Assembly: GCA_011947345.1 (NCBI GenBank)
Contig: JAAVTG010000057.1
Span: 558,001 to 622,000, forward strand
Reading direction: 5' to 3'
DNA length: 64,000 nt
Source: Phytophthora quininea
Lineage: Eukaryota; Oomycota; Peronosporomycetes; Peronosporales; Peronosporaceae
Positions within the stretch are counted from its first letter, which is position 1; every line of letters starts with the position of its first letter. Below the pieces are notes generated by a model. The model was not told the DNA's origin. It did no database searches and saw only the letters and a list, made by a program, of their open reading frames with translations. Shown here piece after piece: positions 22,208 to 33,324 of this stretch. The position numbers and the translations under genes were made by a program.

Positions 22208-22640
22208 TTAGTGTCTACGCTTGCTGTACTTGGTCGTGGCCCAATCTGGTAATTCAGGCATCACCACTTCTTCCGTCGGTCCCAACTTCTTATAGAGTTC
22301 CTCGACATACATATGTTTGATGAGTCCCGGTGGTCGAGCCAACTTGAAGGCATTTAGCGCTTCCGTGACGGTGAAGCCCTGCTTAGTCACCATGTAGTGG
22401 ACGATCAAGTATCCTGTACGGTTGAGGCCGTGCGTACAGTGCACGGCGATGGTTCCTTCGGAATTGTTGGCGAAAAAGTCGTCGACAATTTCCGTGAATT
22501 TACCACGTCTTTGGCGGCAGGAGGGCCTTTAAACCCTTCGATCTTGAGCTTCTCGTACTGCACTTCTGAGTCAGCGAACTCTTTTTCTCCGTCGTAATAT
22601 TTAAAGGTGTTGGTTTGGTAACTTGCCTGTGCGTCGTTCG
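22208..22640 (-). CDS. DUSP11-like RNA/dual-specificity phosphatase (5' end unresolved)
   Basis: The active-site loop HCTHGLNRTGYLI carries the CX5R motif, with the Cys and Arg of cysteine-dependent phosphatases. It is the form typical of DUSP11/PIR1 and metazoan-type mRNA-capping triphosphatases, which remove 5' phosphates from RNA. Upstream, YQTNTFKYYDGEKEF matches the usual tyrosine-rich beta strand before the P-loop. Downstream, the EALNAFKLARPPGLIKHMYV segment fits the family's C-terminal helix. One base appears to be missing near 22495 (DVV then KFTEIVDDFF). The protein ends at 22208. The first exon was not found: the frame can be followed only to about 22640, and an intron or further error lies beyond. 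The stop is 43 bases from the stop of the converging upstream gene. Confidence 0.75.
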
Positions 22641-24523
22641 CGGGAGGGTAGAGTCACGCAATACTGCTTCTGTGAGCACATTGACCGTGAGCCGAATTCA
22701 CACAGCATCTATCTCCTGACCGTCATCACGGATTTGGTACCGTCCATGTGCGACAGAACCAAATGCCACAATTCCACAAGGGCGAAATTAAAAACGCCTT
22801 CGGTTCCATCATTCCCCAAGCATGGGCTGCAGCGAGGGCTGCCGAGCGGTGCACGTGCTTAGAGGAAGACGTAGGAGTCCACGAATCGGTGTCTCTAGGT
22901 TTTGAGCCTTCGGTTCAATACAAGAACCAAATACAGTCCCGTAACTAGGACTCGCACAGTCAGTATCTCTTAAAACAAGGAAAACACTCATTACTGCAAA
23001 AATAGAGCTGAATTGAATTGTTATCTGACCTTGTTGTATAGCCTAGACTAAATAGCATAGTTAATCTAAGAAATATGCAAATGAGTTGTGGAGAGCCAAT
23101 TGCTACCAAGTTAGAACGCTACATACGGTTAATAGTTTTGCCTAACCTCCAAAAGTCAACACACGGGTACGACTTTCGTGTAAGCCCGTTACATGATCAC
23201 TCTACAACGGTAAAGTCCTTTGCGACGAGGACTATCCCGAGGATTCTTTGACGCACTTGCCGATGAAATGCGGATATAAAACGCCGAACTTGCAAATCGA
23301 CTCGCAAATAGCGTCCTAACCGACAAAGACTGCCCTCTGTCGTGTCTATAAGACGGATTTGCTAAAACTAAACACCCAGATGAGTGTTCGGTGCTGAATA
23401 CTACAGTAAAAGCAACCAATTGTGGCAGCGTTCAGAAATCAAGACGACGCTACTATCGGCCTGTTTGAGTCGCAGCTGACGAGCAAGCAACTCGACGTCA
23501 GTAAGGTGTGGTTGCAGTCGGCAAAGGACGTGGACGACGACGTGGATGAAGTTGATGCTGCAACAGCAACTTGTGCCGAAGATGGTGAGGGTTGCATTTC
23601 CAGCAACGGCGGAGTTTCTGTGTGCTCTACAGGGCATGCGCATGCCCGTAGCCCAGTGGCCAGAGGTAGTTGTCACACCGGTGTAGCGAACTAGGACCAC
23701 AAACAGTAGCGTTAGATATCCTCACCTCGAAATTCACTCAATTCAACTCAAGTCGTCCAGTTTCCTCTTCCTCTTACCTTCCATCACGGCCAACCCGTCC
23801 AACTAAGCCTTGCAAGAAAAAGCAGGCTCAGAGAGTAACTTGAGGTACCAAGAATTTGATGATCTTTATTTCAACTTTGGCCAACACATTTGGCCATTTG
23901 CGAGGATTCGCAGTGGCCATATCGAGTGCAAGAATCTCCTCGTGCCACCTCGCCTTCATGCTGTCGGTAGGAAATTGAGCATTATCCCACTTACCAAACA
24001 CCATTCCCCCACTGAAAACCTTGGCAGGATTGTACTAGGTTTGTGCACTACTGAAATAGCTGGAAACTGGAAGCAGTTGAGTAAAAAAAATGAAAGTAGT
24101 GACAGTATGTCATGCTTTGGTGTTGTTCGCATCTTCCAGTCTGCCTTCTGTCAGCACTTGCCTGGTCTCGCCAACTTGGACGTGCTAGTTGAACAGTCAC
24201 GGCAAAAGAGTGTATCGTGGGACTTTAACCAGCTAGTTGAGAATATATCGGATTCTAATTAATGCATGCGCCCAATACGTGTCATTCATTAGATCACACG
24301 TCCCCAATGGGTCTGGAGTATCGCCGTCCTCCGATACTTCATTTAAAAAATATTTTGAAAAAAAGTATTTAACGCCCCAACCCGCTCCCGTGTGGACCGA
24401 TCCAATAGCTGGGTCCGGGTTTCAAATTATCTTGAGTCCACTATACTTGTTCGGGCCAGCAAAGCCAAAGCCGCCCCCTCGCTCAGTCTATTGGTTGCCT
24501 CGTAGCGCACAAGCCCAACGGAC
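22641..24523. other. long intergenic region, no assignable gene
   Basis: About 1.9 kb. The first 250 bases may hold the missing 5' part of the phosphatase gene. 22980-23180 is AT-rich. A 150-codon frame at 23810-24262 (+) starts at TTG and contains LPGLANLDVLVEQSRQKSVS; it lacks a known domain and may be a remnant. An inverted CCAAT box (ATTGG) lies at 24490-24494, 30 bases before the RPB2 start. Confidence 0.5.
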
Positions 24524-27500
24524 ATGAGCTGGGAGAACCCTGTCGAGAGCGACACGGAGCGCGACGACGGCGCCGACCTGGGGCTGGCGCCGGGCTCCGC
24601 CGTGTCCCAGGAGGACGCGTGGGCCGTGATCTCCAGCTACTTCGAGGAGAAGGGCCTCGTGCGCCAGCAGCTGGACTCGTTCGACGAGTTCATCCAGAAC
24701 ACGATGCAGGAGCTCGTGGACGACTCGCGCTCGATCCGCATCAACCCAGAGGCCCAGTACGCGCCCGGCCAGGCCAAGGCCAACACGGACACCATCTACA
24801 ACATCTCGTTCGGCCAGATCTACCTGTCCAAGCCCACCATGACAGAGGCCGATGGCTCCACCAGCGTCATGTTCCCGCATGAGGCTCGACTGCGCAATCT
24901 GACGTACTCGGCACCGCTCTACGTTGACGTGGTGTGCCAGAAGTACCAGGCCCCCGCCAGCGGCCCCGCCAACCTCGAAGATATGGACCCGTATGACCAG
25001 GTGGAGACCCCCAAAGAGTTCATCGGCATGGTGCCCATCATGCTGCGCTCGCAGTACTGCGTGCTGACCCACAAAACGGACAAGGAGCTGACGGAGCTCA
25101 ACGAGTGCGTGTACGACCAGGGAGGCTACTTCATCATCAACGGCAGCGAGAAGGTGCTGATCGCCCAGGAGCGTATGAGCAACAACCACGTCTACTGCTT
25201 CCGCAAGAACGCCGCCTCCAAGTACAGCTGGGTGTGCGAGACCAGGTCCCACGTCGAGCATGGCGTGCGCCCCACCAGCACCATGTACGTGCAGATGTAC
25301 CAAAGAGTGGCGGCAAAAGCGCCATCACAGGCAATCAGATCCGCGCCGTCATCCCCTACATCCGCCAGGATATCCCCGTCGTCATCATCTTCCGCGCTCT
25401 GGGCTTTGTGGCCGACCGTGAAATCCTCGAGCACATTTGTTACGACTTCTCGGACGCAGAGCTCATGGAGCGCTTCAAGTCTTCGCTGGAGGAGGCCTTC
25501 GTCATTCAGGAGCAGGAGGTCGCCCTGGATTTCATTGGTCGTCGTGGTAGCGCCATTAATGTCAGCAAGTCGGACCGTATCCGCTACGCGCAGGATATTC
25601 TACAGAAGGAAATGCTTCCCCACGTCGGTGTGGAAGACCACAACGAGACCAAGAAGGCCTACTTCCTGGGCTACGTGGTGCACAAACTGCTCATGTGTTC
25701 CCTTGGCCGTCTCGGCGAGGACGACCGTGACCACTACGGTAACAAGCGTCTGGATCTGGCTGGTCCTCTGCTTGGTGGACTGTTCCGTATTCTGTTTAAG
25801 AAGCTGACCAAGGACGTCAAGTCCTTCCTGCAAAAGTGCGTGGACAACGGCAAGGACTTTAACCTGACGCTGGCCATTCGATCGCGCACCATCACGAATG
25901 GTCTGCGGTACTCGCTGGCAACAGGTAACTGGGGTATGCAAAAGAGCGCGTCGAAGGCTGGTGTCTCGCAGGTGCTAAACCGACTGACATACGCGTCGTC
26001 GCTGTCACACCTGCGTCGCTTGAACACTCCTCTTGGTCGTGAAGGCAAGCAAGCGCAACCTCGCCAGTTGCACAACACGCATTGGGGTATGATCTGTCCC
26101 GCCGAAACGCCCGAGGGCCAGGCTGTCGGTCTTGTGAAGAACTTGGCTCTGATGGCCTACATCTCCGTCGGCTCTCCTCAGGCCCCCATTCTTGAGTTCT
26201 TGGAAGAGTGGGCTACTGAGAACCTGGAAGAGATCAAACCACAGATTATCCCGCACTCCACCAAGATCTTCGTGAATGGTAACTGGGTGGGTGTGCATCG
26301 TGAACCGAACGAGCTCATTAGGACGTTGCGGTCACTGCGTCGTTGCGTGGATATCGATGCCGAGGTGTCTGTGATTCGCGATCTGATGAACAAGGAGCTC
26401 CGCATTTACACTGACGCTGGCCGTGTGTGTCGCCCGCTGTTCATTGTGGAGGACAACCAGCTGCTACTGCAGAAGGAGCAAGTTGTGAAGCTACAGAACC
26501 ACAAGATCACAAACTACCGCTGGCACAACCTGCTGACTGATGGCGTCGTAGAGCTCATCGATACTGAGGAAGAGGAGGTGTGTATGATTGCCATGGAGCC
26601 AAAGGATGTTGGAACGGGCACTCAGGTTCACACGCACTGTGAAATCCACCCCTCTATGATTCTGGGTATTTGTGCCAGCATCATTCCGTTCCCGGACCAC
26701 AACCAGTCGCCTCGTAACACATACCAGTCCGCTATGGGCAAGCAGGCCATGGGTATTTACTGCTCCAACTTCCGCGCTAGAATGGACACCATGGCGAATG
26801 TGCTCAATTACCCTCAGAAGCCTTTGGTGACCACGCGTGCCATGGAATACTTGCACTTCCGTGAATTGCCGTCCGGTATCAACGCCATTGTCGGCATTGC
26901 TTCCTACACGGGTTACAACCAGGAAGATTCTTTGATTATGAACCAGAGCGCTATCGACCGTGGCTTCTTCCGATCCACTTTCTACCGCTGCTATATCGAC
27001 CAAGAACGCAATAAAAGCCCCCACGGAGGCCCTGGCGGCGGTGCCGGTGGAGCCAACTGCGAGGAGTTTGAAAAGCCGAGTCGCGAGAACTGCCTCGGTC
27101 TTCGTCACGGCAGTTACCACAAACTGGACGCGGACGGTCTGGTGGCGCCTGGCACTCGTGTCAGTGGTAACGATATCATCATCGGCAAGACGTCCCCGTT
27201 GCCGCAAGCTGAAGACTCGTCGCTGGAGCAACGTCACCAGAAGCGAGACGCCAGTACAGCTCTGCGCTCTCACGAGAACGGTATCATCGACAGTGTGATG
27301 CTCACAACGAATGCCGACGGCTTCAAGTTCACGAAGGTACGTTTCCGCAACATTCGCATCCCTCAGATTGGCGACAAGTTCGCGTCTCGTCACGGACAGA
27401 AGGGTACGATTGGTATGACGTACCGCCAGGAGGACATGCCGTTCACGGTGGAAGGTATCACGCCCGATATTATTGTAAACCCGCACGCTATTCCTTCGCG

Positions 27501-28131
27501 TATGACGGTGGGGCATCTTGTCGAGTGTCTGCTGGGCAAAGTTTCTTCTCAGACTGGCGACGAAGGTGACGCCACGCCGTTCACGGACGTGACGGTCCAA
27601 GCGATTGCCGACACGCTGCACAACCTCGGCTACCAGAAGCACGGCAACGAGGTCTTGTACAGCGGCCACACGGGTCGCCGATTGACTGCGCAGATCTTCA
27701 TCGGCCCGACGTTCTACCAGCGTCTGAAGCATATGGTCGACGACAAGATCCACTCGCGCTCGCGCGGCCCCGTGACGATGCTGACGCGCCAGCCCATGGA
27801 GGGTCGTGCGCGCGAAGGTGGTCTGCGAATGGGCGAGATGGAGCGCGATTGCCTGGTCTCGCACGGGTCCGCCAACTTCCTCATGGACCGCTTGTTCGCC
27901 AACTCGGACGCCTACCGCGTGCACGTGTGCGATATCTGCGGCATCATCGCCATCGCCAACTTGCGCAAGATGACGTTCGAGTGCCGCACTTGCCGCAACA
28001 AGACGCAGATCTCGCAGGTCCACATTCCTTACTCGTGCAAGCTGCTGTTCCAAGAGCTCATGGCGATGTCCATCGCGCCGCGCTTGTTCACGATGGGCAA
28101 CCCGAACGCGCCCAAACCTCGTCAAGGTTAA
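24524..28131 (+). CDS. RPB2: DNA-directed RNA polymerase II second-largest subunit (RPB2)
   Basis: This is the second-largest catalytic subunit of nuclear RNA polymerase II, 1202 residues once one lost base is counted, which is the normal length. No introns. Landmarks: the ATG at 24524; SMSNNHVY-type lobe near residue 220; hybrid-binding blocks such as [15 protein letters not shown] and [13 protein letters not shown]; and the C-terminal zinc site [14 protein letters not shown] ... CRTC near residue 1130. The frame breaks once, near 25304, where CAAAGAGTGG should hold one more A to read [10 protein letters not shown]. Since the gene is essential and otherwise perfect, this is almost surely an assembly error. 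A short Gly-rich stretch ([11 protein letters not shown]) sits before the EEFEKP motif and appears longer than in yeast or human. A long open frame on the opposite strand (26491-28410) is a shadow. Confidence 0.97.
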
Positions 28132-28561
28132 AAGAAGTAAACAGACAGTCGTGGAGGGGCGAGCACGTGTAGTTTGCATGTCGGAGCTTGTAGCAGCAGC
28201 ACCAGACAAGATAAAAACATGAAGACCGTCAAGTGCGACGAGCAAGCGTCCTTCGCAAGCGATTAATCTGGTCCTTGCACGGTCCTGGTCGAGCATCTGT
28301 TTGGCGGTGCAGGTCTGCAAGGTGGCTTCAAAGAGACAACCACGACCACGACGACGCCACGTACCCTGGAACCTCAAGTCGAGTGGAAGGAATACAGTTG
28401 CCGTTTTCATTCAGTTAAGGCTGGAGCTTCATGAAACAAAATCCTAGCGACAAGGGATCAGTACAAAAGTCGATGCGTCTGCAGCGAGGGCGGAGGCGCG
28501 GCAACGGGATGGCTGCGGTCATCCCCTTACCGTCGTCGCAGGCACCGATAGCGCTACCACT
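28132..28561. other. intergenic region between converging genes
   Basis: About 430 bases separate the RPB2 stop and the desaturase stop. This presumably contains both 3' untranslated regions. No gene or terminator-like structure was recognised. Confidence 0.6.
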
Positions 28562-29617
28562 CTAGTCACTCTTCATCTTCTCCTTGACGTCGTCGCTCAG
28601 GTTGTGGCGCTTGACGCGGGAGTAGGCGTTGATGTTGTCGTCCATGACGTAGTCGACCAGCACCTTGACCCACGACTTGTGGCTCGGCAGGTTCTCGTAG
28701 AACTCGGGGGCGAGCGCGCGTACCTCGTGCAGACGCGAGCCGGCGACGAACGGGAAGTCGTGGTGCTCGTTGTGCAGACCCACGTTGAACGTCACGCGGT
28801 TCAGGATGCCGTAGTACGAGTACGTCTCGTAGCCCAGCACGAACTCGTAGTGCTCGGCGATGAAGTGGCCCGCAACGGGGTGGATGCCGCAGCCCAGCAA
28901 GGTGCCGATGAGCAGGTACGCGATACCGGAGAGGCCGCCGTAGACGTAGATGGCGTAGTTGTACGAGAGGCACACGATGAGGTTGTAGAACTCCCAGACG
29001 CCAGGCACCTTGGGGTTCACGAGGAGCGGACGGCCGCCGTAGAAGAAGACCTGGAAGACGATGAAGAGGAACTTGGTGATCTTGTTGGTGAAGATCTTGC
29101 CCTCGAGCTCCGTGGGCAGGTCGACGTCGACGCCGTCCTCGCCCTGGTACCGGTGGTGCTCGAGGTGGTAGCGCTTGAACGAGATGGACGAGGGCACGCC
29201 AATGGGCAGGTTGGCGAAGATGCCGAGGATCTTATTGTGCAGCGGCTTCTTGAAGCCCAGGTTGTGCGAGATCTCGTGCATGCCCATCATCATGGCGTGG
29301 TTGCTCGTGCCGCCGATGACGTACATGATGAGCAGGTAGGTTGGCCAGCTCCAGTACTGCGCATTGAGTGCCAGGTACGTCTGCAGCGCGACCGTGAAGG
29401 TGATGATGTACTTGGTCTTCCAGCAGTGGCCAAACAGCTTCTTGACTTCCGGGTACTTGGCCATGATGAGCTTGCGGCGCGTGGCGTGGGGCTCGTCCGT
29501 CGGCGTCCAGTGGAACTCGTGCTGCGGCTCGTGCGCCATGACGAACTTGGGCTTGGCGGCCTGCGGCTCCACGGGGGCCATGGGCGGCAGCGTGCTGCTC
29601 TTCTCCACCTTGCACAT
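28562..29617 (-). CDS. DEGS1: sphingolipid delta-4 (dihydroceramide) desaturase
   Basis: This membrane enzyme introduces the 4,5-trans double bond into dihydroceramide in the ER, 351 residues from the ATG at 29617. All three histidine boxes are present: HEISHN, HLEHHRYQG and HNEHHDFP. The N-terminal lipid-desaturase block (FHWTPTDEPHATRRKLIMAK) and the blocks NLPIGVPSSISFKRYH, GHFIAEHYEF and VMDDNINAYSRVKRH are typical of the DEGS family. Four hydrophobic segments are visible. The frame is open further 5' to an ATG at 29788, adding 57 residues with a run of seven Ser encoded by an AGC repeat. I prefer 29617 because family members begin close to the conserved block, but the longer start is possible. 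No introns or frameshifts. It converges on RPB2. Confidence 0.94.
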   Translation of the reverse strand: MCKVEKSSTLPPMAPVEPQAAKPKFVMAHEPQHEFHWTPTDEPHATRRKLIMAKYPEVKKLFGHCWKTKYIITFTVALQTYLALNAQYWSWPTYLLIMYVIGGTSNHAMMMGMHEISHNLGFKKPLHNKILGIFANLPIGVPSSISFKRYHLEHHRYQGEDGVDVDLPTELEGKIFTNKITKFLFIVFQVFFYGGRPLLVNPKVPGVWEFYNLIVCLSYNYAIYVYGGLSGIAYLLIGTLLGCGIHPVAGHFIAEHYEFVLGYETYSYYGILNRVTFNVGLHNEHHDFPFVAGSRLHEVRALAPEFYENLPSHKSWVKVLVDYVMDDNINAYSRVKRHNLSDDVKEKMKSD

Positions 29618-31475
29618 GGTGTCGGAAGCTGCTCCTTTGCTGCTGCTGCTGCTGCTGCTTCCTTGGCGAGACGTCCGCGCTCCGCAAAATCGAAAGTGGG
29701 CGGCTCGATGGCTCCGGCGTCCTGCTCTGAAACGTACGTAGCTACCGAAGATAAGGCGTAAGTTACCGGCTGTTGTGTCAGACGGCATACTCAAAACAAG
29801 TCACCGGTAACGATGGGACGAAACGACTGATAAATAACAGGAGTGACGGTCTCAAAATTCTTGCCACGCGGATACGGACAACGGACTGCCATCAACTCGA
29901 TGACCATGACCGCGTGCAATCACCGCTCTTGCTGCTTCTAGTGCAGTCAAAGCGTGCACGACGACGTAGACAGCAGGCTATCGCGCTCGAGCTGGCCCGG
30001 CCCAACGGAATGAATCCGAGCCAATATCTTTTCATCTCCGCGCGCGCGCGCCACCATCGCCTCTAGCTGCTGTCGCAGCATACTGAGCGTCAATCACCCG
30101 TGCTGGTCCAATAGCCCAGCTAAATCTTCACTCAGACACAGTCAACTAGCGGCCCAGCACCGTGGCAGAAACGCAAAAGACTCAAAGACAAGTGCACTGT
30201 CCGAACTTATTCGGATGCCCCGCAGCAACGTGGGGTCCGCAGACCGAGGCCAAGGATCCTGCTCGCCTGGCGGCCAGTCGTTCGTGGCAAGCCTGGCAAA
30301 CAGCGGCGTCCGGCGGTCGATGTGATACCATTGCCCTCGCCCTGCATTTGCTGCTGTGCTGGCAGCTCAAGGCGTCCAGGGTGCTGTTACCGACGGCGCC
30401 GTCGCCCACATAGAGCTTGGCGGCTGTTGCGCTGCCCGGGTACTGGAGCAAAAGGCGCATCGGCGCAATGCCTGTCCATCGGGAAAGGGGGTTGTTCACC
30501 GACAGTGCAGTCCAAATCAGGCTCGCGCCAGGCCAGGACGGCAGCTTGTCGTGCCGACACCGAGAGCAAAAGGAGCCGTCGCTGGACGATGAAAATGCGC
30601 CGCTTCTCGGGATACAGGATATCTGTCTACAGGCTTTCGGCAAGGCTTGCATCGCACTGGCCGGTTTTGAGCGAGTGAACAAGCGCCACCTCACGGCTCG
30701 GTAAGCTCGCCAACTTCACGCCGACCATGTCTTATCAGCCGTTTCTGGACAGCAACGACAAACACAACCTGAGCAGCGTGGTTTGACCTGTATGAAGCGT
30801 GCTGCGACCATCTCAAACGCTCGTGGGGTTGATAAAGAGTTTCCTAGTCAAGCCACGGCGGGCCACGCGGATTATGAAGGCGCTTGCTGGATCAAGCGGT
30901 AAGCGAGCAGCGGGATCGTTCCGTTGCGATGGTCGAAGTGGTCATCGAGCGGGGTTTCAATGGGAAGCCATCTCCTAGGATGGATACATTCGTGTGCACC
31001 ACCTCGAGTCAGACAGTCTGATGCGTCTCATTTCAACCAATCCCGGACAAGTGAATACATACGGACCGAGAAAAATCTCTTGGTGCTCGACGCGACCGGA
31101 TGTAACAGGCCAAAAATGCAGCTCATCGAGGCGCTTCCAGGCTGGATACGTACAACCTCACCAGCGATTCAACAGCAAAAACTGTCGACGCATGCAAGCA
31201 AGACAGCTAGCGAGCCCTGCCTTGTGCCGGTGTTTGCCCAAATCTGCAGGATGTGCTGATGGCGTCAAAACCTCTCTCAATATATAAAAGCAACGATCTC
31301 GATGTCCTAGTATTTGTATGGATCACTGTCCCAGAATACTATAACGTTACTTACCCGATCGGTTATATATCGTCTTTGTCGGGGTATCCCCGTCCACCCG
31401 CTCACAGCTTCATTCTGGAATCGACGTCCCCCAGCTCACCTCCGTACACACATCCGAGCCCCGTCCTCCTCCACG
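29618..31475. other. long intergenic region, no assignable gene
   Basis: About 1.9 kb between the desaturase (-) and the LisH/cystathionine beta-lyase gene (+), which start divergently. Open frames exist (for example 30182-30694 -, 170 codons) but show no known domain and lack family-like composition. A TATA-like string (TATAAAAG at 31282-31289) and an AT-rich patch near 31360 lie 110-200 bases before the next start. Transposon remnants are possible but not shown. Confidence 0.5.
29639..29659 (-). repeat. trinucleotide repeat (AGC)7
   Basis: Seven AGC units on the minus strand lie just upstream of the preferred desaturase start. If translation begins at 29788 they encode a seven-serine run; otherwise they are in the 5' leader. 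Confidence 0.85.
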
Positions 31476-33068
31476 ATGGCCTCCTCCTCCGCCGCGCTGC
31501 AGCAGAGTCTGGGCGAGTCCGAAGTCTTCGACCTGGTCTGCGACTACCTGCGCACACGCCAGTTCTTTGAGGCCGAGCGCACGCTGCGCTCCGAGCGCGA
31601 GCACGCCGAGGCCACAGGCTCCCCCAAGGCCGCGTCGCCCGTGGCCGCCAACCAGCAGGATGCCGCGCCCGACGCCGCCGCTCCTCGTTGGCCTCCCGCC
31701 TCGAGTCGATGCTGGAGCGCAGCTACGTCACCCAACTGGTGTCTGGGTCGGGCCGCGAGGAGCCCGAACGCATCTTCGTGCCGCGTCACGAGGTCGAGTC
31801 TGCTCCGCGTCGCGCCCGCGCCAACTTGGATGGCAACGAGGCGCTGGAGGTGGACGACGTGAACCGCAACACCCTGGAGGATGGAAAGACAACGAATTCA
31901 ACATCAGTACGCGCATCGTGAGCTTCGAGGCCTGCAAGGACGACCCGCACGGATCGGCCACCATGCCCATCTACCAGACGTCCACCTTCGCACAGCCCTC
32001 GGGCACCACCTTCGGCGCCTACGACTACACGCGCTCGGGCAATCCCACGCGCGCCGCGCTGGAGCGCCAGATGGCCGAGCTCGAGGGCGGACACCGCGCC
32101 TTTGCCTTCACCAGTGGCATGGCCGCGCTGTCCGCCGTCTCGCGACTCGCCCACGCTGGAGACGAGATCGTTCTCTCGGACGACTCATACGGCGGCACCT
32201 ACCGCCTGCTGAGTAAGGTCGCCACCAAGAATGGTGTCGGCGTCAAGTACGTGGACCTGTCGGGCGTCGACGGCCCCAAGAACCTGCTGGCGGCACTCAC
32301 TGACAAGACCAAGCTGGTCATGATGGAGTCCCCCACCAACCCCATGCAGCGCATCTGCAACATTAAGGCCCTGGCCGAGGCGGCTCACACGGTGGGCGCT
32401 CTTCTGTCGGTGGATAACACGATGATGAGCCCCATCCTGCAGAACCCGCTGAAGCTCGGCGCCGACATTTGCGTGCACTCTGCCACCAAGTTCGTGTGTG
32501 GACACAGTGACACCATGTCGGGCATCGTCGTCGCCAAAGACCCGGAGCTTTGCCGTGACATTTACTTCTACCAGAACGCCGAGGGCACTGGCCTCGCTCC
32601 GTTCGACTGCTGGCTGCTGCTGCGCGGCATCAAGACCATGAGTCTGCGCGTTCTCGCCGCCCAGAAGGTGCCGAGAAGGTGGCCAGCTTCCTGAACGACC
32701 ACCCGCTGATCAAGCAGGTGCACTACACCAACTTGCTGCCGGCCAGCTCTCCTGACCGTCAGATCCACGACGCTCAGGCCCGCGGCAGCGGCTCTGTGGT
32801 GACCTTCCGTACGGGATCTCTGGCTTTCTCGCAGCACTTGCTGACTGTGACGAAGCTGTTCAAGATCACGGTGAGCTTCGGCAGTGTCAACTCGCTGATC
32901 TCGCTGCCCGGTGCCATGTCGCACGCCAGTATCCCCGAGGAAGTGCGCAAGGCGCGTTCGTTCCCGGAGGACTTGGTGCGTCTGTCGATTGGTGTGGAGG
33001 ACCCGAGCGATCTCATCAAGGATCTCTCGCAGGCCCTACAGTCGTACGTTCCTCCACAGGAGGCTTAA
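31476..33068 (+). CDS. LisH-domain/cystathionine beta-lyase fusion
   Basis: About 531 residues after three lost bases. Residues about 10-45 form a LisH-like motif (EVFDLVCDYLRTRQFFEAER), a dimerisation element. An Ala/Pro-rich linker and a segment with LASRLESMLERSYVTQLV follow. From about residue 142 (NISTRIVSFEACKDDPHG) the protein is a PLP-dependent Cys/Met-metabolism enzyme of the plant cystathionine beta-lyase type: YTRSGNPTRAALERQMAELE, SVDNTMMSP, the PLP lysine in HSATKFVCGHSD, EGTGLAPFDCWLLLRGIKTM, and VSFGSVNSLISLPGAMSHAS. It would cleave cystathionine to homocysteine. Losses sit near 31682, 31883 (A run) and 32670; each shifts the frame by minus one (frames 3, 2, 1, 3). The LisH part and enzyme part join without stop or start between them, but the frameshifts make the fusion less certain than the enzyme call. 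Confidence 0.85.
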
Positions 33069-33324
33069 GTGGTTATCGAAGACTTCACGGGACCCTCTGG
33101 ATTCGAGCGGGGGCTAGCTATCGGCCTAGCCGCTCTCCATGGTGTCAGCGTGTCCACGGCGGTTCTTGGGCCAGCCAAAGGTTCTGCACTGGCAGACCTT
33201 CGCTGCGTCGGGAAACACTTGTGGCGCGTTGGATCATACACAACCCGTAGTGCACGACGGTGCATTACGCAGTTTGAATCCGCGTGGAGCTGTCGAGGTG
33301 AAAAGAAATAGAGAGCTGTAGAGC

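Noticed and set aside
24488..25303. 271-codon open frame on the minus strand
   Set aside because: It is antisense to the RPB2 N-terminus; no motif.
26491..28410. 639-codon open frame on the minus strand
   Set aside because: It lies antisense to RPB2 and follows from that gene's strong codon bias; composition is Arg/Val/His-rich without domain motifs.
28604..29761. 385-codon open frame on the plus strand
   Set aside because: It is the antisense shadow of the desaturase gene; the sense strand has all three histidine boxes.
30182..30694. 170-codon minus-strand frame considered as a transposase
   Set aside because: No catalytic DDE pattern, zinc ribbon or terminal repeats could be identified.
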